Assembly: GCA_023434665.1 (NCBI GenBank)
Contig: JAEYSM010000027.1
Span: forward strand, 1 to 9,205
Reading direction: 5' to 3'
Origin: Bacteroidota bacterium
GTDB taxonomy: Bacteria > Bacteroidota > Bacteroidia > Bacteroidales > Lentimicrobiaceae
Length of the DNA: 9,205 nt
The stretch's first letter is position 1, and every line of letters starts with the position of its first letter. The notes beneath the pieces were generated by a model. The model did no database searches, was not told the origin of the DNA, and saw only the letters and a list, made by a program, of their open reading frames with translations. Position numbers and translations under genes: made by a program. Below, piece by piece: positions 1 through 6,955 of this stretch.

Positions 1-2094
1 CCCTTCCCCCTTCAGGAAATATATCCCAGGTTTCAGATCGGAAACATCAACCGTTGTAATAGACTTGTTTACTTGTATTTCCTTTACTTGTTTACCCGTA
101 ATATCTATTAAGTTAAATCCACTGTCTTTTTGGTTGAATTCGGGATAGTCAATTGTAAAAGAAGCAGTAACAGGATTGGGATACAATCTAAACGGAATGT
201 TTGGGGCTGAAACGACATTGGTAACATCATTGTTCGCATTTCGCTTATAGATTCCTTTTATTATTGGTTGTGATTCTAAGCCTTTGTAACGGTATTCAAC
301 AACAAACACATAAACATACCCAGATGTAGAACCTACCCCGGCACGCATTGGATAAGTAGATTCTTCAGGTAATCCTTCATCGTAATCTTCCCATGTTTGG
401 CCGAAATTATTTGTCCTTTTTATATTGCGATAGTAAATATTTGCATATAAGTATTTGTCATCCGCAAAAATTCCGTAGGCAAAACCAGGCTTTCTAATCA
501 ATGTCCATGTTTCTCCCCGATCGGAAGATCCAAATAATTCATTGTTGTACACCGCATCACCTACATAAATATTTCCTGCACCATCTTTGATTAATTGAGC
601 ATCCCAGGCAAAGTATTCATCGTCGGTTATATGAACAACCTGCGACCAGGTAAGGCCTCCATCGATTGATCTGTAAATATAGGATGCTCTTAGGAGCCTG
701 CTTTTATAGTTATGAACACTTAAAACTACAAAGGCTGTATCCTGAGTTAAAAATAAAGTTGCCCCGGTAAAGGCATAAAGGTCGGGATCTACATTAATCA
801 ATGTTAGCGAATCACCAAAATCGGGTGACCAATACAATCCAGTATTTGTGTTAAAAAGACAATTACCATTATTAGCGCATGAGACAGACCATCTGGTAGT
901 TCCTGATGGGAAAAAAACCATATTCCACTCACCATTGCCTTTTGACTTGTACAATGTATCGTTTGCCCGAAGCCAGAAAAAGCCTCCACTATATTCGACG
1001 TCATATTCTTTAGCAGGGATCTCATGAGAGATTAATTTCCATGTGCCTTCAGATTCAGTATATTTCCATAAATTATTATAATGAGTCACTCCTGTCGGAA
1101 CTATTATTGTTCCGGAATCATCAACTGCAAAACTTTCGATCCAGGCTTCTAATAAACCATTGCTGATATTTTGCCATGTATCACTCTGATCATACGAAAT
1201 ATAAATTCCATCTTTTGATCTTGCTATTAGGTCACCATCACGCAAACGAATTATCTCACTTAAAAAATAATAATTTATTTTTTGATTCCAGGTATTCCCA
1301 TCATCATGTGATTCAAAATATCCACTCTCTTTCGTAAGTACTATCAGATTATTATTAAAGAAAACAGATTCAGCAGGACCGTCAAAGATTTTATCCCAGG
1401 AAATTCCACCGTCCGATGACCTGATAATGCCCTTGTCTGTGTATGAATCATATAAGAGGTACAGCCTATTTTGTTTGTCAGTCAATACGTCGACCAATTC
1501 TCCGTTGCTTGCCATTTCTATTGAGTCCCAAACAATTCCATCAGGTGAAGTGAAAAACCATCCATTCTGATTATAATCATATTGAAAGCTATATAAAAAA
1601 CCGGCAGCATCGAATACAAGGTGTGAGAGATGTTGGTTAGTGATATGTGATACAGTCCATGATTCTCCTAAATCTGATGACGAATAAAGAAAAGAACCAG
1701 TACTTCCCAACAGAACCATTAAATTACCGTTATGTATAGTGAAATCCCATATGTTAGCCGGAAATTCCACAAGTACATTCCAGCTTTCTCCTTCATCGGT
1801 TGACCGGAAAAGCTTCGTTTCCTTTACAAGAATAATTGAACCATCAGATGCCACAACCATTTCATTAGCCCGATGAATATCTTCCTGAGAAATATTGAAC
1901 CATGATTCACCCATATTAGTTGATTTATACAAAGATCTGTTTGAATAATCCCAACTTAAAGAATATAAATTACCTGAACTATCCTGGGCTATTTTGTCGA
2001 TGATACCACCATAAGGTCCGTTAGTAAATTCCCATTGAGCAGCAACTATTAAAGTTTGTAAGCTTAAAAGAAAAAGTAGTATTAGTTTAGTCAT
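1..2094 (-). CDS. Secreted Asp-box (BNR-like) beta-propeller protein with type A T9SS sorting domain, 3'-partial
   Basis: The frame is open from ATG at 2094 to the left edge (698 codons seen, C-terminus missing). The start gives a signal peptide (MTKLILLFLLSLQTLIVAAQ), so the protein is exported. The body repeats Asp-box-like motifs of the form S-x-D-x-G-x-[ST]-W about every 35-60 residues, for example near residues 58-65, 98-105, 139-146, 226-233, 262-269, 476-483 and 523-530, with weaker copies near 183-189, 423-430 and 561-568. About ten such motifs indicate one or two beta-propellers of the sialidase/Vps10/photosystem-stability-factor type. Residues from about 637 (LYPNPV) show the type A sorting domain (YPNP, IDITGKQV, LKPGIYFLK). 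By family comparison only some ten residues are lost. T9SS cargo with this domain is normally exported across the outer membrane and anchored or released after domain removal. I see no sialidase catalytic residues that would support an enzyme call; a binding or structural role is equally likely. Confidence 0.9.
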   Translation of the reverse strand, partial: MTKLILLFLLSLQTLIVAAQWEFTNGPYGGIIDKIAQDSSGNLYSLSWDYSNRSLYKSTNMGESWFNISQEDIHRANEMVVASDGSIILVKETKLFRSTDEGESWNVLVEFPANIWDFTIHNGNLMVLLGSTGSFLYSSSDLGESWTVSHITNQHLSHLVFDAAGFLYSFQYDYNQNGWFFTSPDGIVWDSIEMASNGELVDVLTDKQNRLYLLYDSYTDKGIIRSSDGGISWDKIFDGPAESVFFNNNLIVLTKESGYFESHDDGNTWNQKINYYFLSEIIRLRDGDLIARSKDGIYISYDQSDTWQNISNGLLEAWIESFAVDDSGTIIVPTGVTHYNNLWKYTESEGTWKLISHEIPAKEYDVEYSGGFFWLRANDTLYKSKGNGEWNMVFFPSGTTRWSVSCANNGNCLFNTNTGLYWSPDFGDSLTLINVDPDLYAFTGATLFLTQDTAFVVLSVHNYKSRLLRASYIYRSIDGGLTWSQVVHITDDEYFAWDAQLIKDGAGNIYVGDAVYNNELFGSSDRGETWTLIRKPGFAYGIFADDKYLYANIYYRNIKRTNNFGQTWEDYDEGLPEESTYPMRAGVGSTSGYVYVFVVEYRYKGLESQPIIKGIYKRNANNDVTNVVSAPNIPFRLYPNPVTASFTIDYPEFNQKDSGFNLIDITGKQVKEIQVNKSITTVDVSDLKPGIYFLKGEG

Positions 2095-2291
2095 GTCGTG
2101 TGTGGTTATGAAGTGAGTGTTCATTAAACTAACTGAACTTGCGCCGGATTGTTCTGTGGAGGCAATAAACACCCAGTTGTTGATAACTTAATATTTTTTA
2201 ACACTTAAACTACCTGATTTATACTATTTTAGTAGCGCCCCTCGGTCATTATTTATTTCTCATCTACTAATTAATCTAGTAACCAGAAGTT

Positions 2292-2744
2292 ATGCTTAAA
2301 CAGGAAAAACGAATATTACTGGCAGAGGATAGTGACGACCATATGTTTCTTTTTAAAAAAGTCGTCAATACATTACCTCTAAAGACAATTCTCCATACTG
2401 TTCAGGATGGGGTTGAATTGTGCAATTATATTCGGAATCCACTTAACCCGCTCCCAGATATTATTTTCCTCGATATAAACATGCCGCGCAAGAACGGATT
2501 GGAATGCCTTAAAGAAATAAGGGATTGCAATGCCTTTAACCAAATCCCCGTTGTTGTATATACAACTTCAGATGAAGAATCAGATAAAAAAAGTGCGCAT
2601 GAAAACGGAGCTAATTTGTACTTAATTAAAGATGGGGATTACCGTTCTTTGTCAAGAATTATTCTTTTGCTGCTAAGCGAAAATGAAGAAGAAACAAGCA
2701 AAGTGGGTGCAGCAGATTATCATTTTCAACAGCATGAAGTATAA
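2292..2744 (+). CDS. Stand-alone CheY-like response regulator (Rcp1-type receiver)
   Basis: This 150-residue protein is a single receiver domain with no output domain. The acidic pocket is E12-D13 (LLAEDSDD), the phospho-acceptor aspartate is D61 in FLDINMPRKNG, the switch Thr lies in VVVYTTS (91-92) and the conserved lysine is K113 (YLIKDG). The usual Pro after this Lys is replaced by Asp, as often seen in the stand-alone Rcp1-like group that pairs with phytochrome or hybrid histidine kinases. The hydrophilic tail after about residue 130 looks unstructured. It should take phosphate from a histidine kinase and act through protein contact rather than DNA binding. No kinase gene lies in the window, so the partner is unknown. 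No clear Shine-Dalgarno precedes the ATG. Its 3' end overlaps the downstream glycoside hydrolase start by 11 bp, suggesting co-transcription and coupled translation. Confidence 0.9.
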   Translation: MLKQEKRILLAEDSDDHMFLFKKVVNTLPLKTILHTVQDGVELCNYIRNPLNPLPDIIFLDINMPRKNGLECLKEIRDCNAFNQIPVVVYTTSDEESDKKSAHENGANLYLIKDGDYRSLSRIILLLLSENEEETSKVGAADYHFQQHEV

Positions 2745-3630
2745 TTTTTCTGCAACAAGGAACCTTATCACAATCATTTTCACCTCATTCATCTTACAAG
2801 CTTATACTCAGAATATCACTGTGAAGGAGAGTATACCGCAAAAAATGGGAAGGTGGGGTTTGACTTTTGCCGAAGAGTTTGATGGCACAGCTTTGCGAAG
2901 TAACGAATGGTTTACCTATTATCCTTATACGGAAGATGGAAGCGACTCTTGTGTTTTTTGTCGTACCCATGGTGATGCTGAATCACAGATTTATCTGGAT
3001 GAAAATGTAGAGGTTAAAGATGGTAAGCTTTTGCTGATAGCCAAAAGGGAAGATGCACAATGGATGGGAACAGAGCGGAAGTTCACCTCTGGAATGGTGC
3101 AGTCGAAACAGAATTTTGGAATGGGTTATTATGAATTCAGAGCTAAGCTTCCTGCCGGACAGGGATTATGGCCGGCACTCTGGACATTCGGCGCAAAGTC
3201 CGCAGAGATAGATTTCATGGAAGCTCGCATGAAAAAACCTAAAAGATTCCATATCTCGGTGCATAACTGGAACATCAGGCAAATGGAATACAAAAGGGTA
3301 CGAAGTAAGACCGACTTATCGGAAGATTTTCATGTTTATGCAATGGTCTGGGATAGCAACTTTCTGAAGTTCTATTTTGACGGACAGGAAGTATGGACAC
3401 TTTGCAAATACACTACAAGATCGGGGCGCAATCCACGGAACTGCGAAAATGCCATTGCAAAAAGATTCGGTACACAAGCTGTATTTCCATCAGATGATGA
3501 AAGGTTAAATTTACTTATGAACATTGCAATTCTTCCCGAAGTTGATGAGCCAGTAAGATCATCAGCCGTAAGAGCAACCTTTCCAAGCCGGATGGAGATA
3601 GATTATGTGAGGGTTTATACTAAAGAGTGA
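2734..3630 (+). CDS. Secreted glycoside hydrolase family 16 protein
   Basis: I place the start at ATG 2734, not the in-frame ATG at 2683, because 2734 directly gives a signal peptide (positive MKYNFSATRN, then a hydrophobic stretch, then a likely cut near residue 25). The product is 298 residues. The GH16 active-site beta-strand is AEIDFMEA, with E158 as expected nucleophile, D160 and E163 as acid/base, so the ExDxxE motif is intact. Other family marks are EEFDG (47-51), GYYEFRAKLPAGQGLWPALW (131-150), an H-x-S-V-H-N-W strand (173-179) and the C-terminal MEIDYVRVYTKE. Members are retaining enzymes that cut beta-1,3/1,4-glucans or galactans such as laminarin, agar or carrageenan; I cannot assign the substrate. 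There is no T9SS sorting domain and no lipobox, so it is probably periplasmic or released. Cysteines at 73, 76, 224 and 237 might form disulfides. The gene overlaps the receiver gene by 11 bp. Confidence 0.9.
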   Translation: MKYNFSATRNLITIIFTSFILQAYTQNITVKESIPQKMGRWGLTFAEEFDGTALRSNEWFTYYPYTEDGSDSCVFCRTHGDAESQIYLDENVEVKDGKLLLIAKREDAQWMGTERKFTSGMVQSKQNFGMGYYEFRAKLPAGQGLWPALWTFGAKSAEIDFMEARMKKPKRFHISVHNWNIRQMEYKRVRSKTDLSEDFHVYAMVWDSNFLKFYFDGQEVWTLCKYTTRSGRNPRNCENAIAKRFGTQAVFPSDDERLNLLMNIAILPEVDEPVRSSAVRATFPSRMEIDYVRVYTKE

Positions 3631-3634
3631 TTGG

Positions 3635-3753
3635 CACTCAGCATTCAGCATTCAGCACTCAGCAGTTAGGAATTAGCAGTTAGCAACCAGTAGTTAGCAA
3701 CCAGTAGTAAGCAACCAGTAGTAAGCAACCAGTAGTAGGCAGTAAGCAGTCAG
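3635..3753. repeat. Degenerate heptanucleotide tandem array (17 units)
   Basis: The 119 bp can be cut without gaps into seventeen 7-bp units of consensus [CT]AN[TC]NAG. Position 2 is A in all units, position 7 is G in all, position 6 is A in sixteen, and position 4 is T in thirteen and C in four. The left part uses CACTCAG and CATTCAG, the middle CAGTTAG and GAATTAG, and the right part alternates CAACCAG with TAGTTAG, TAGTAAG or TAGTAGG. That alternation makes four copies of a 14-bp higher-order unit beginning agcaacc at 3682, 3696, 3710 and 3724. The array starts 4 bp after the GH16 stop codon and ends about 10 bp before the stop codon of the convergent nupG, so it fills the space between two converging genes. 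It contains many stop triplets and is not coding. Function unknown. Confidence 0.9.
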
Positions 3754-3763
3754 AATCAGTGTT

Positions 3764-5020
3764 TTAGTGTTTCACTGTTTCAAACTCCGCCTTATTGTGC
3801 TTGTGTTTAAATAATATTGCAAACAGAACAGCTACGACAGCGGCATAAGCAGCAAATGCAAACCATATGCCTGGCCAGTCTTTCGAACCATCGGGAAGTA
3901 AAAAGTACTTGTCGATCATTATTCCGCTCAGGAAACTTCCAAAAAATGCTCCGAATCCATTAGTCATCATCATAAACAATCCTTGTGCGCTTGCTCTGAT
4001 TGATGGACTGCTTTGCGTTTCAACATAAAGTGACCCTGAAATATTAAAGAAATCGAATGCCATACCGTAAATGATGCATGATAAGATGATCATCCATAAT
4101 CCTTCGGCCGGATTACCCAATCCAAATAACGCAAACCGCAAAACCCATGCAATCATACTGAATAACATGACATTCTTAATACCAAACCTCTTCAAAAAGA
4201 AAGGAATTGTAAGGATGAATAAGGTTTCAGACATTTGGGAGATTGACATAATGATTGCAGGATATTTCACTGCAATTAAATCTTTATATTCCGGTATTAA
4301 AGCGAAATCGTGCAGGAACGTATCACCATAAGCATTAGTCAGTTGTAATGCGGCACCCAATAGCATGGCAAAAATAAAGAATACCGCCATTTTATAACTT
4401 TTAAACAACTTAAATGCATCGAGCCCCATGGCATGGATAAAACTCCTCTTAGCTTCTCTGTCTGGTGAAGGAGGTGTATCAGGAAGAGTGAATGAATACA
4501 TGCCTAAAATGAATGCTGCTCCGGATGCAATATAAAACTGAAAGTGAGAGGTCTCAAAATGCAGAAGACTCACTGTCCACATGGCAACTATAAAACCTAT
4601 GGTCCCCCATACACGGATTGGTGGATATACTTTGACTATGTCGAGTCCTTCCCTCTTTAAAGCACTGTATGCCACGGTAATGGAGAGTGCAAGAGTGGGC
4701 ATATAAAACATCATGTTAAGCAGAATAATCCAGAAAAAGGTGTCCGGATTATTTACCTGAGGTAAATAAAACAGGAAAGCTGCACCAACAATATGAAAAG
4801 CGCCCAATAACTTTTGAGCACTCACCCATCTGTCGGCGATAATTCCGGCAATTGCAGGCATAAACAAGGAAGCAATGCCCATGGTCGAAAAGATAGCACC
4901 AAACTCTGAACCCGACCACTGCTTATTTTGAAACCAGTATGCACCAATAGTGATCAGCCATGAACCCCAGATAAAAAACTGGAGAAAATTCATGACGGTA
5001 AGTCTTAATTTAATATTCAT
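3764..5020 (-). CDS. nupG: NupG-type nucleoside:H+ symporter (major facilitator superfamily)
   Basis: The inner-membrane product, read from ATG 5020, is 418 residues, the length I recall for E. coli NupG, and it starts MNIKLRL like that protein's MNLKLQL. An upstream in-frame ATG at 5083 would add 21 residues but would place the start upstream of the likely transcription start, so I reject it. The protein is strongly hydrophobic with about twelve membrane segments. Family-typical stretches are FLQFFIWGSWL (12-22), MPAIAGIIADRW (54-65), PPIRVWGTIGF (133-143), FIFAMLLGA (215-223), SISQMSETLFILTIPFF (259-275), YGMAFDFFNISGS (318-330) and IRASAQGLFMMMTNGFG (341-357). R136, T140, E265 and D323 match positions I remember as important for uridine binding or proton coupling in E. 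coli NupG. It should import purine and pyrimidine nucleosides with protons for salvage. XapB or YegT-like specificity cannot be excluded. It has its own promoter and converges with the GH16 gene. Confidence 0.93.
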   Translation of the reverse strand: MNIKLRLTVMNFLQFFIWGSWLITIGAYWFQNKQWSGSEFGAIFSTMGIASLFMPAIAGIIADRWVSAQKLLGAFHIVGAAFLFYLPQVNNPDTFFWIILLNMMFYMPTLALSITVAYSALKREGLDIVKVYPPIRVWGTIGFIVAMWTVSLLHFETSHFQFYIASGAAFILGMYSFTLPDTPPSPDREAKRSFIHAMGLDAFKLFKSYKMAVFFIFAMLLGAALQLTNAYGDTFLHDFALIPEYKDLIAVKYPAIIMSISQMSETLFILTIPFFLKRFGIKNVMLFSMIAWVLRFALFGLGNPAEGLWMIILSCIIYGMAFDFFNISGSLYVETQSSPSIRASAQGLFMMMTNGFGAFFGSFLSGIMIDKYFLLPDGSKDWPGIWFAFAAYAAVVAVLFAILFKHKHNKAEFETVKH

Positions 5021-5056
5021 ATTGAGGTTGTTAGAACGGTTTGTACCAATGGATGC

Positions 5057-5087
5057 CAAAGGTAGGAATATCCGTTCAAACACAAAA
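5057..5087 (-). promoter_or_regulatory. Bacteroidetes-type promoter for nupG
   Basis: On the minus strand TTTTG (5087-5083) is followed after 18 nt by TACCTTTG (5064-5057). This matches the Bacteroidetes housekeeping sigma consensus, TTG at -33 and TAnnTTTG at -7, at an accepted spacing. Transcription would begin near 5050, giving a 5' leader of about 30 nt before the ATG at 5020. It lies inside the N-terminal extension that would be read from ATG 5083 and therefore supports the shorter start. It also implies that nupG is not dependent on read-through from the peroxidase gene upstream. Confidence 0.65.
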
Positions 5088-5124
5088 CGGGTGCAAAGAA
5101 TATTTGGTCAAAATAGAATAAAGA

Positions 5125-5631
5125 TCAGGCAATTTGATTCAATGCTTCATTCCTGAAATATTTTTGTAGGTACTTGTCTATTTCTTCAGGCGTGACCATT
5201 GGTGAAAATCTTCTTATCGGCATTCCCTCACGATTTATCAGAAACTTGGTAAAATTCCACTTAATTGAATTCCCTAATATTCCTTTTAACTCTTTTTGCA
5301 GATAGGCAAATATTGGATGTGCATCAGGTCCGTTCACATCCACTTTCGAAAACATTTGGAAAGTTACCCCATAATTCAGAACACAACCTTCGGCAATAGA
5401 CTTCTCATCACCAGGTTCTTGTGAGCCAAATTGGTTACATGGAAAACCCAGTATAACCAACCCTTTATTACTATACTTTTCATGAAGTTTCTGCAATCCT
5501 GCCATCTGAGGTGTTAAACCACAAAGGCTTGCTGTGTTGACAACCAACACTATACTCCCACGGTATACGTCCATTTTTACTTCTTTACCCTGAAGGGTTG
5601 TTGCCCTGAAATCAAAGAATGATTCTTTCAT
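5125..5631 (-). CDS. Glutathione peroxidase-family thiol peroxidase (probably thioredoxin-dependent)
   Basis: The 168-residue product has no signal peptide and is probably cytoplasmic. The peroxidatic cysteine is C37 in NTASLCGLTPQ (Cys, not selenocysteine). The rest of the catalytic tetrad is Q71 in FPCNQFGSQEPG and W125-N126 in KWNFTKFLI. C83 (EGCVLNYGVTFQMFSKVDVNG) aligns with the resolving cysteine of plant and insect non-selenium enzymes, so I infer a 2-Cys mechanism recycled by thioredoxin rather than glutathione. C65 in FPCNQFG is the family's extra, usually non-essential cysteine. It should reduce hydrogen peroxide and organic hydroperoxides. The length is normal for the BsaA/BtuE-like bacterial group. 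A Shine-Dalgarno-like GGAGA sits 7 nt before the ATG. nupG follows 104 bp downstream on the same strand with its own promoter; the DUF305 gene is divergent. Confidence 0.93.
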   Translation of the reverse strand: MKESFFDFRATTLQGKEVKMDVYRGSIVLVVNTASLCGLTPQMAGLQKLHEKYSNKGLVILGFPCNQFGSQEPGDEKSIAEGCVLNYGVTFQMFSKVDVNGPDAHPIFAYLQKELKGILGNSIKWNFTKFLINREGMPIRRFSPMVTPEEIDKYLQKYFRNEALNQIA

Positions 5632-5638
5632 AACTGAT

Positions 5639-5643
5639 TCTCC
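5639..5643 (-). promoter_or_regulatory. Shine-Dalgarno-like site of the peroxidase gene
   Basis: GGAGA on the minus strand ends 7 nt before the ATG at 5631, which is a good ribosome-binding spacing. It is noteworthy because the other starts in the window show little or no such sequence, as usual in Bacteroidetes, and it supports the chosen start. Confidence 0.4.
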
Positions 5644-5826
5644 ATTTTAAGATAAGAAACTATAAAAGACTTAGTTTGTTCATTCTTCTTTTCTTTTTAT
5701 TAAACAATAATCAGAAGAAAAAAGCTGAAAATATTTTGCAACATATTAGTAATCTGATTGTTAAGAGTAGTGTATTAACATAATTATTAGTAAACCCCAT
5801 ATACTTAATAAAACACTTTGAAAACT

Positions 5827-6741
5827 ATGAAAACACTTATTAAAAACTCAATTGCAATTCTAATCCTGTTCTTTATCAGTTATACATCTTTCAGCCAGAC
5901 TGACACAACACGTTCGTCAACATCTCAGGATTTTGACCGGAATGCTCAGATTGACATTGAAAGACAGGATGAATTAGACAGGAATCGCCAGACGGATGAC
6001 GCGCGTGATATAAACCGCGATACCCGTGATGATTGGAACAGTGATGTGGATAATACCCGAAGGGATGTTGATAACACCCGTGACCGTAGTTTATCACGCG
6101 ATGCTGATGCAGCTATCAGGAGTGACAGGGATGATCGGTACGAAGATCGTGAGGATTTGATGGATGAAAGAGCAGACATGGTCGAAAATATCAACGAAGT
6201 TGAACTGACCGGCAATTATGATGCTGATTTCGCCAAGATTATGATCGAACATCATAAAGGTGCTGTAGATATTGCGGATAAATTTATCAGCAAAACAGAA
6301 AACGACCAACTCAAGGAAATTGCCGAAGAATCGAGAGACAGGAAGAAAGCTGATATCAAGATAATGGAGGATATCCTCGACAGGTTGGATGTTGACGACA
6401 ACAGGAATGACGCCAGAGTAGATTCACCTCTGAGAAATTCGCTCAGTACTAACATTAGCAGTTCAAAATCAGCAAGTATGAGTGGCGATATTGATAGCGA
6501 TTTTGCTCAGATGATGATTGAGCATCACAAACAGGCTATTGAACTTAGCAAAATGGAAGTCGAAAACGGAACAAATCCTGATGTTCAGGCTTTGGCTAAG
6601 AAGATAATTGAGGATAACGAAAAGCAGATAACCAAACTTAAAGAACATAAAGGAAAGTCCATGGAGAGTATGGATAAATCTGATTACAATAAGGACAAAT
6701 CAGATCATAAAATGGACAAAAATAAAATGGACAATCAATAA
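5827..6741 (+). CDS. Exported protein with two DUF305-type HH motifs and Asp/Arg-rich region
   Basis: I start at ATG 5827; the in-frame TTG at 5818 adds only three residues. The product is 304 residues. Residues 1-23 form a signal peptide (MKTLIKNSIAILILFFISYT, then SFS before Q24), so it acts in the periplasm or outside. Residues 35-118 are a hydrophilic polyampholyte rich in Asp and Arg, with the short repeat VDNTR twice near 74-85. Then come two related helical units: DADFAKIMIEHHKGAVDIA (132-150, HH at 142-143) and DSDFAQMMIEHHKQAIELS (223-241, HH at 233-234), each followed by an amphipathic helix (QLKEIAEES, VQALAKKII). The D-x-D-F-x-x-x-M-x-x-H-H-x-x-A pattern is that of DUF305, a ferritin-like four-helix family that includes copper-binding proteins. 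The tail (277-304) is rich in Lys, Asp and Met. A role in metal (copper) binding or stress is inference only. It is divergent from the peroxidase gene and followed by a terminator. Confidence 0.87.
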   Translation: MKTLIKNSIAILILFFISYTSFSQTDTTRSSTSQDFDRNAQIDIERQDELDRNRQTDDARDINRDTRDDWNSDVDNTRRDVDNTRDRSLSRDADAAIRSDRDDRYEDREDLMDERADMVENINEVELTGNYDADFAKIMIEHHKGAVDIADKFISKTENDQLKEIAEESRDRKKADIKIMEDILDRLDVDDNRNDARVDSPLRNSLSTNISSSKSASMSGDIDSDFAQMMIEHHKQAIELSKMEVENGTNPDVQALAKKIIEDNEKQITKLKEHKGKSMESMDKSDYNKDKSDHKMDKNKMDNQ

Positions 6742-6811
6742 AGAATTCTAAAGAGGTTGTTACTCTTATTTAAGAAACCTTTATTTCTGTACTAATTTAA
6801 CCATAATTATC

Positions 6812-6847
6812 ACAAAGCCCTGCTCGTTCATTCGAACAGGGCTTTGT
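6812..6847 (+). terminator. Hairpin terminator after the DUF305 gene
   Basis: The arms acaaagccctg (6812-6822) and cagggctttgt (6837-6847) pair perfectly over 11 bp. After one mismatch, tcg/cga adds three more pairs, leaving a 6-nt loop (ttcatt). The T-rich base of the right arm supplies most of the U-tract; beyond it the sequence is not T-rich. It lies 70 bp after the stop codon and 109 bp from the stop of the convergent type B protein gene. Since the base of the stem is AAAG/CTTT, it could also slow transcription coming from the right. Confidence 0.75.
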
Positions 6848-6955
6848 CGTGTAGTACCCTATCACACATGAAAAGGCCGCATATACAGTCCATTTGCTCA
6901 GCATGGACCGGTGAATGGATTACCTGATCAGCAAGCATTAAGACAAGATATTGGA

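Noticed and set aside
2095..2291. Possible promoters in the divergent region between the Asp-box protein and the receiver gene (for example TATTTTAG at 2225 or TATTTTTT at 2192 on plus)
   Set aside because: Each differs from TAnnTTTG and none has a TTG at the right spacing. Promoters must exist here, but I cannot place them.
2683..2733. Longer N-terminus of the GH16 protein from ATG 2683
   Set aside because: It would bury the signal peptide behind 17 charged and polar residues that are the shadow of the receiver's C-terminus.
3757..3777. Small hairpin (AGTG-TTT-CACT) after the heptamer array as terminator for the GH16 gene
   Set aside because: Only four or five pairs and no real T-tract; it also lies partly inside the nupG coding end.
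5632..5826. Promoter or regulatory hairpin between the peroxidase and DUF305 genes, including a pyrimidine-rich then purine-rich stretch near 5683-5727
   Set aside because: The arms do not pair exactly and the only TAnnTTTG-like string (TATTTTG near 5733) is one base short with no matching TTG.
5946..6455. Several minus-strand open frames opposite the DUF305 gene (Ser/Arg-rich and similar)
   Set aside because: They are antisense shadows of a low-complexity Asp/Arg/Ser coding sequence, with no start signal or recognisable domain.
6848..6955. Short space between the terminator and the end of the type B protein gene
   Set aside because: No open frame, repeat or RNA-like structure was found there.
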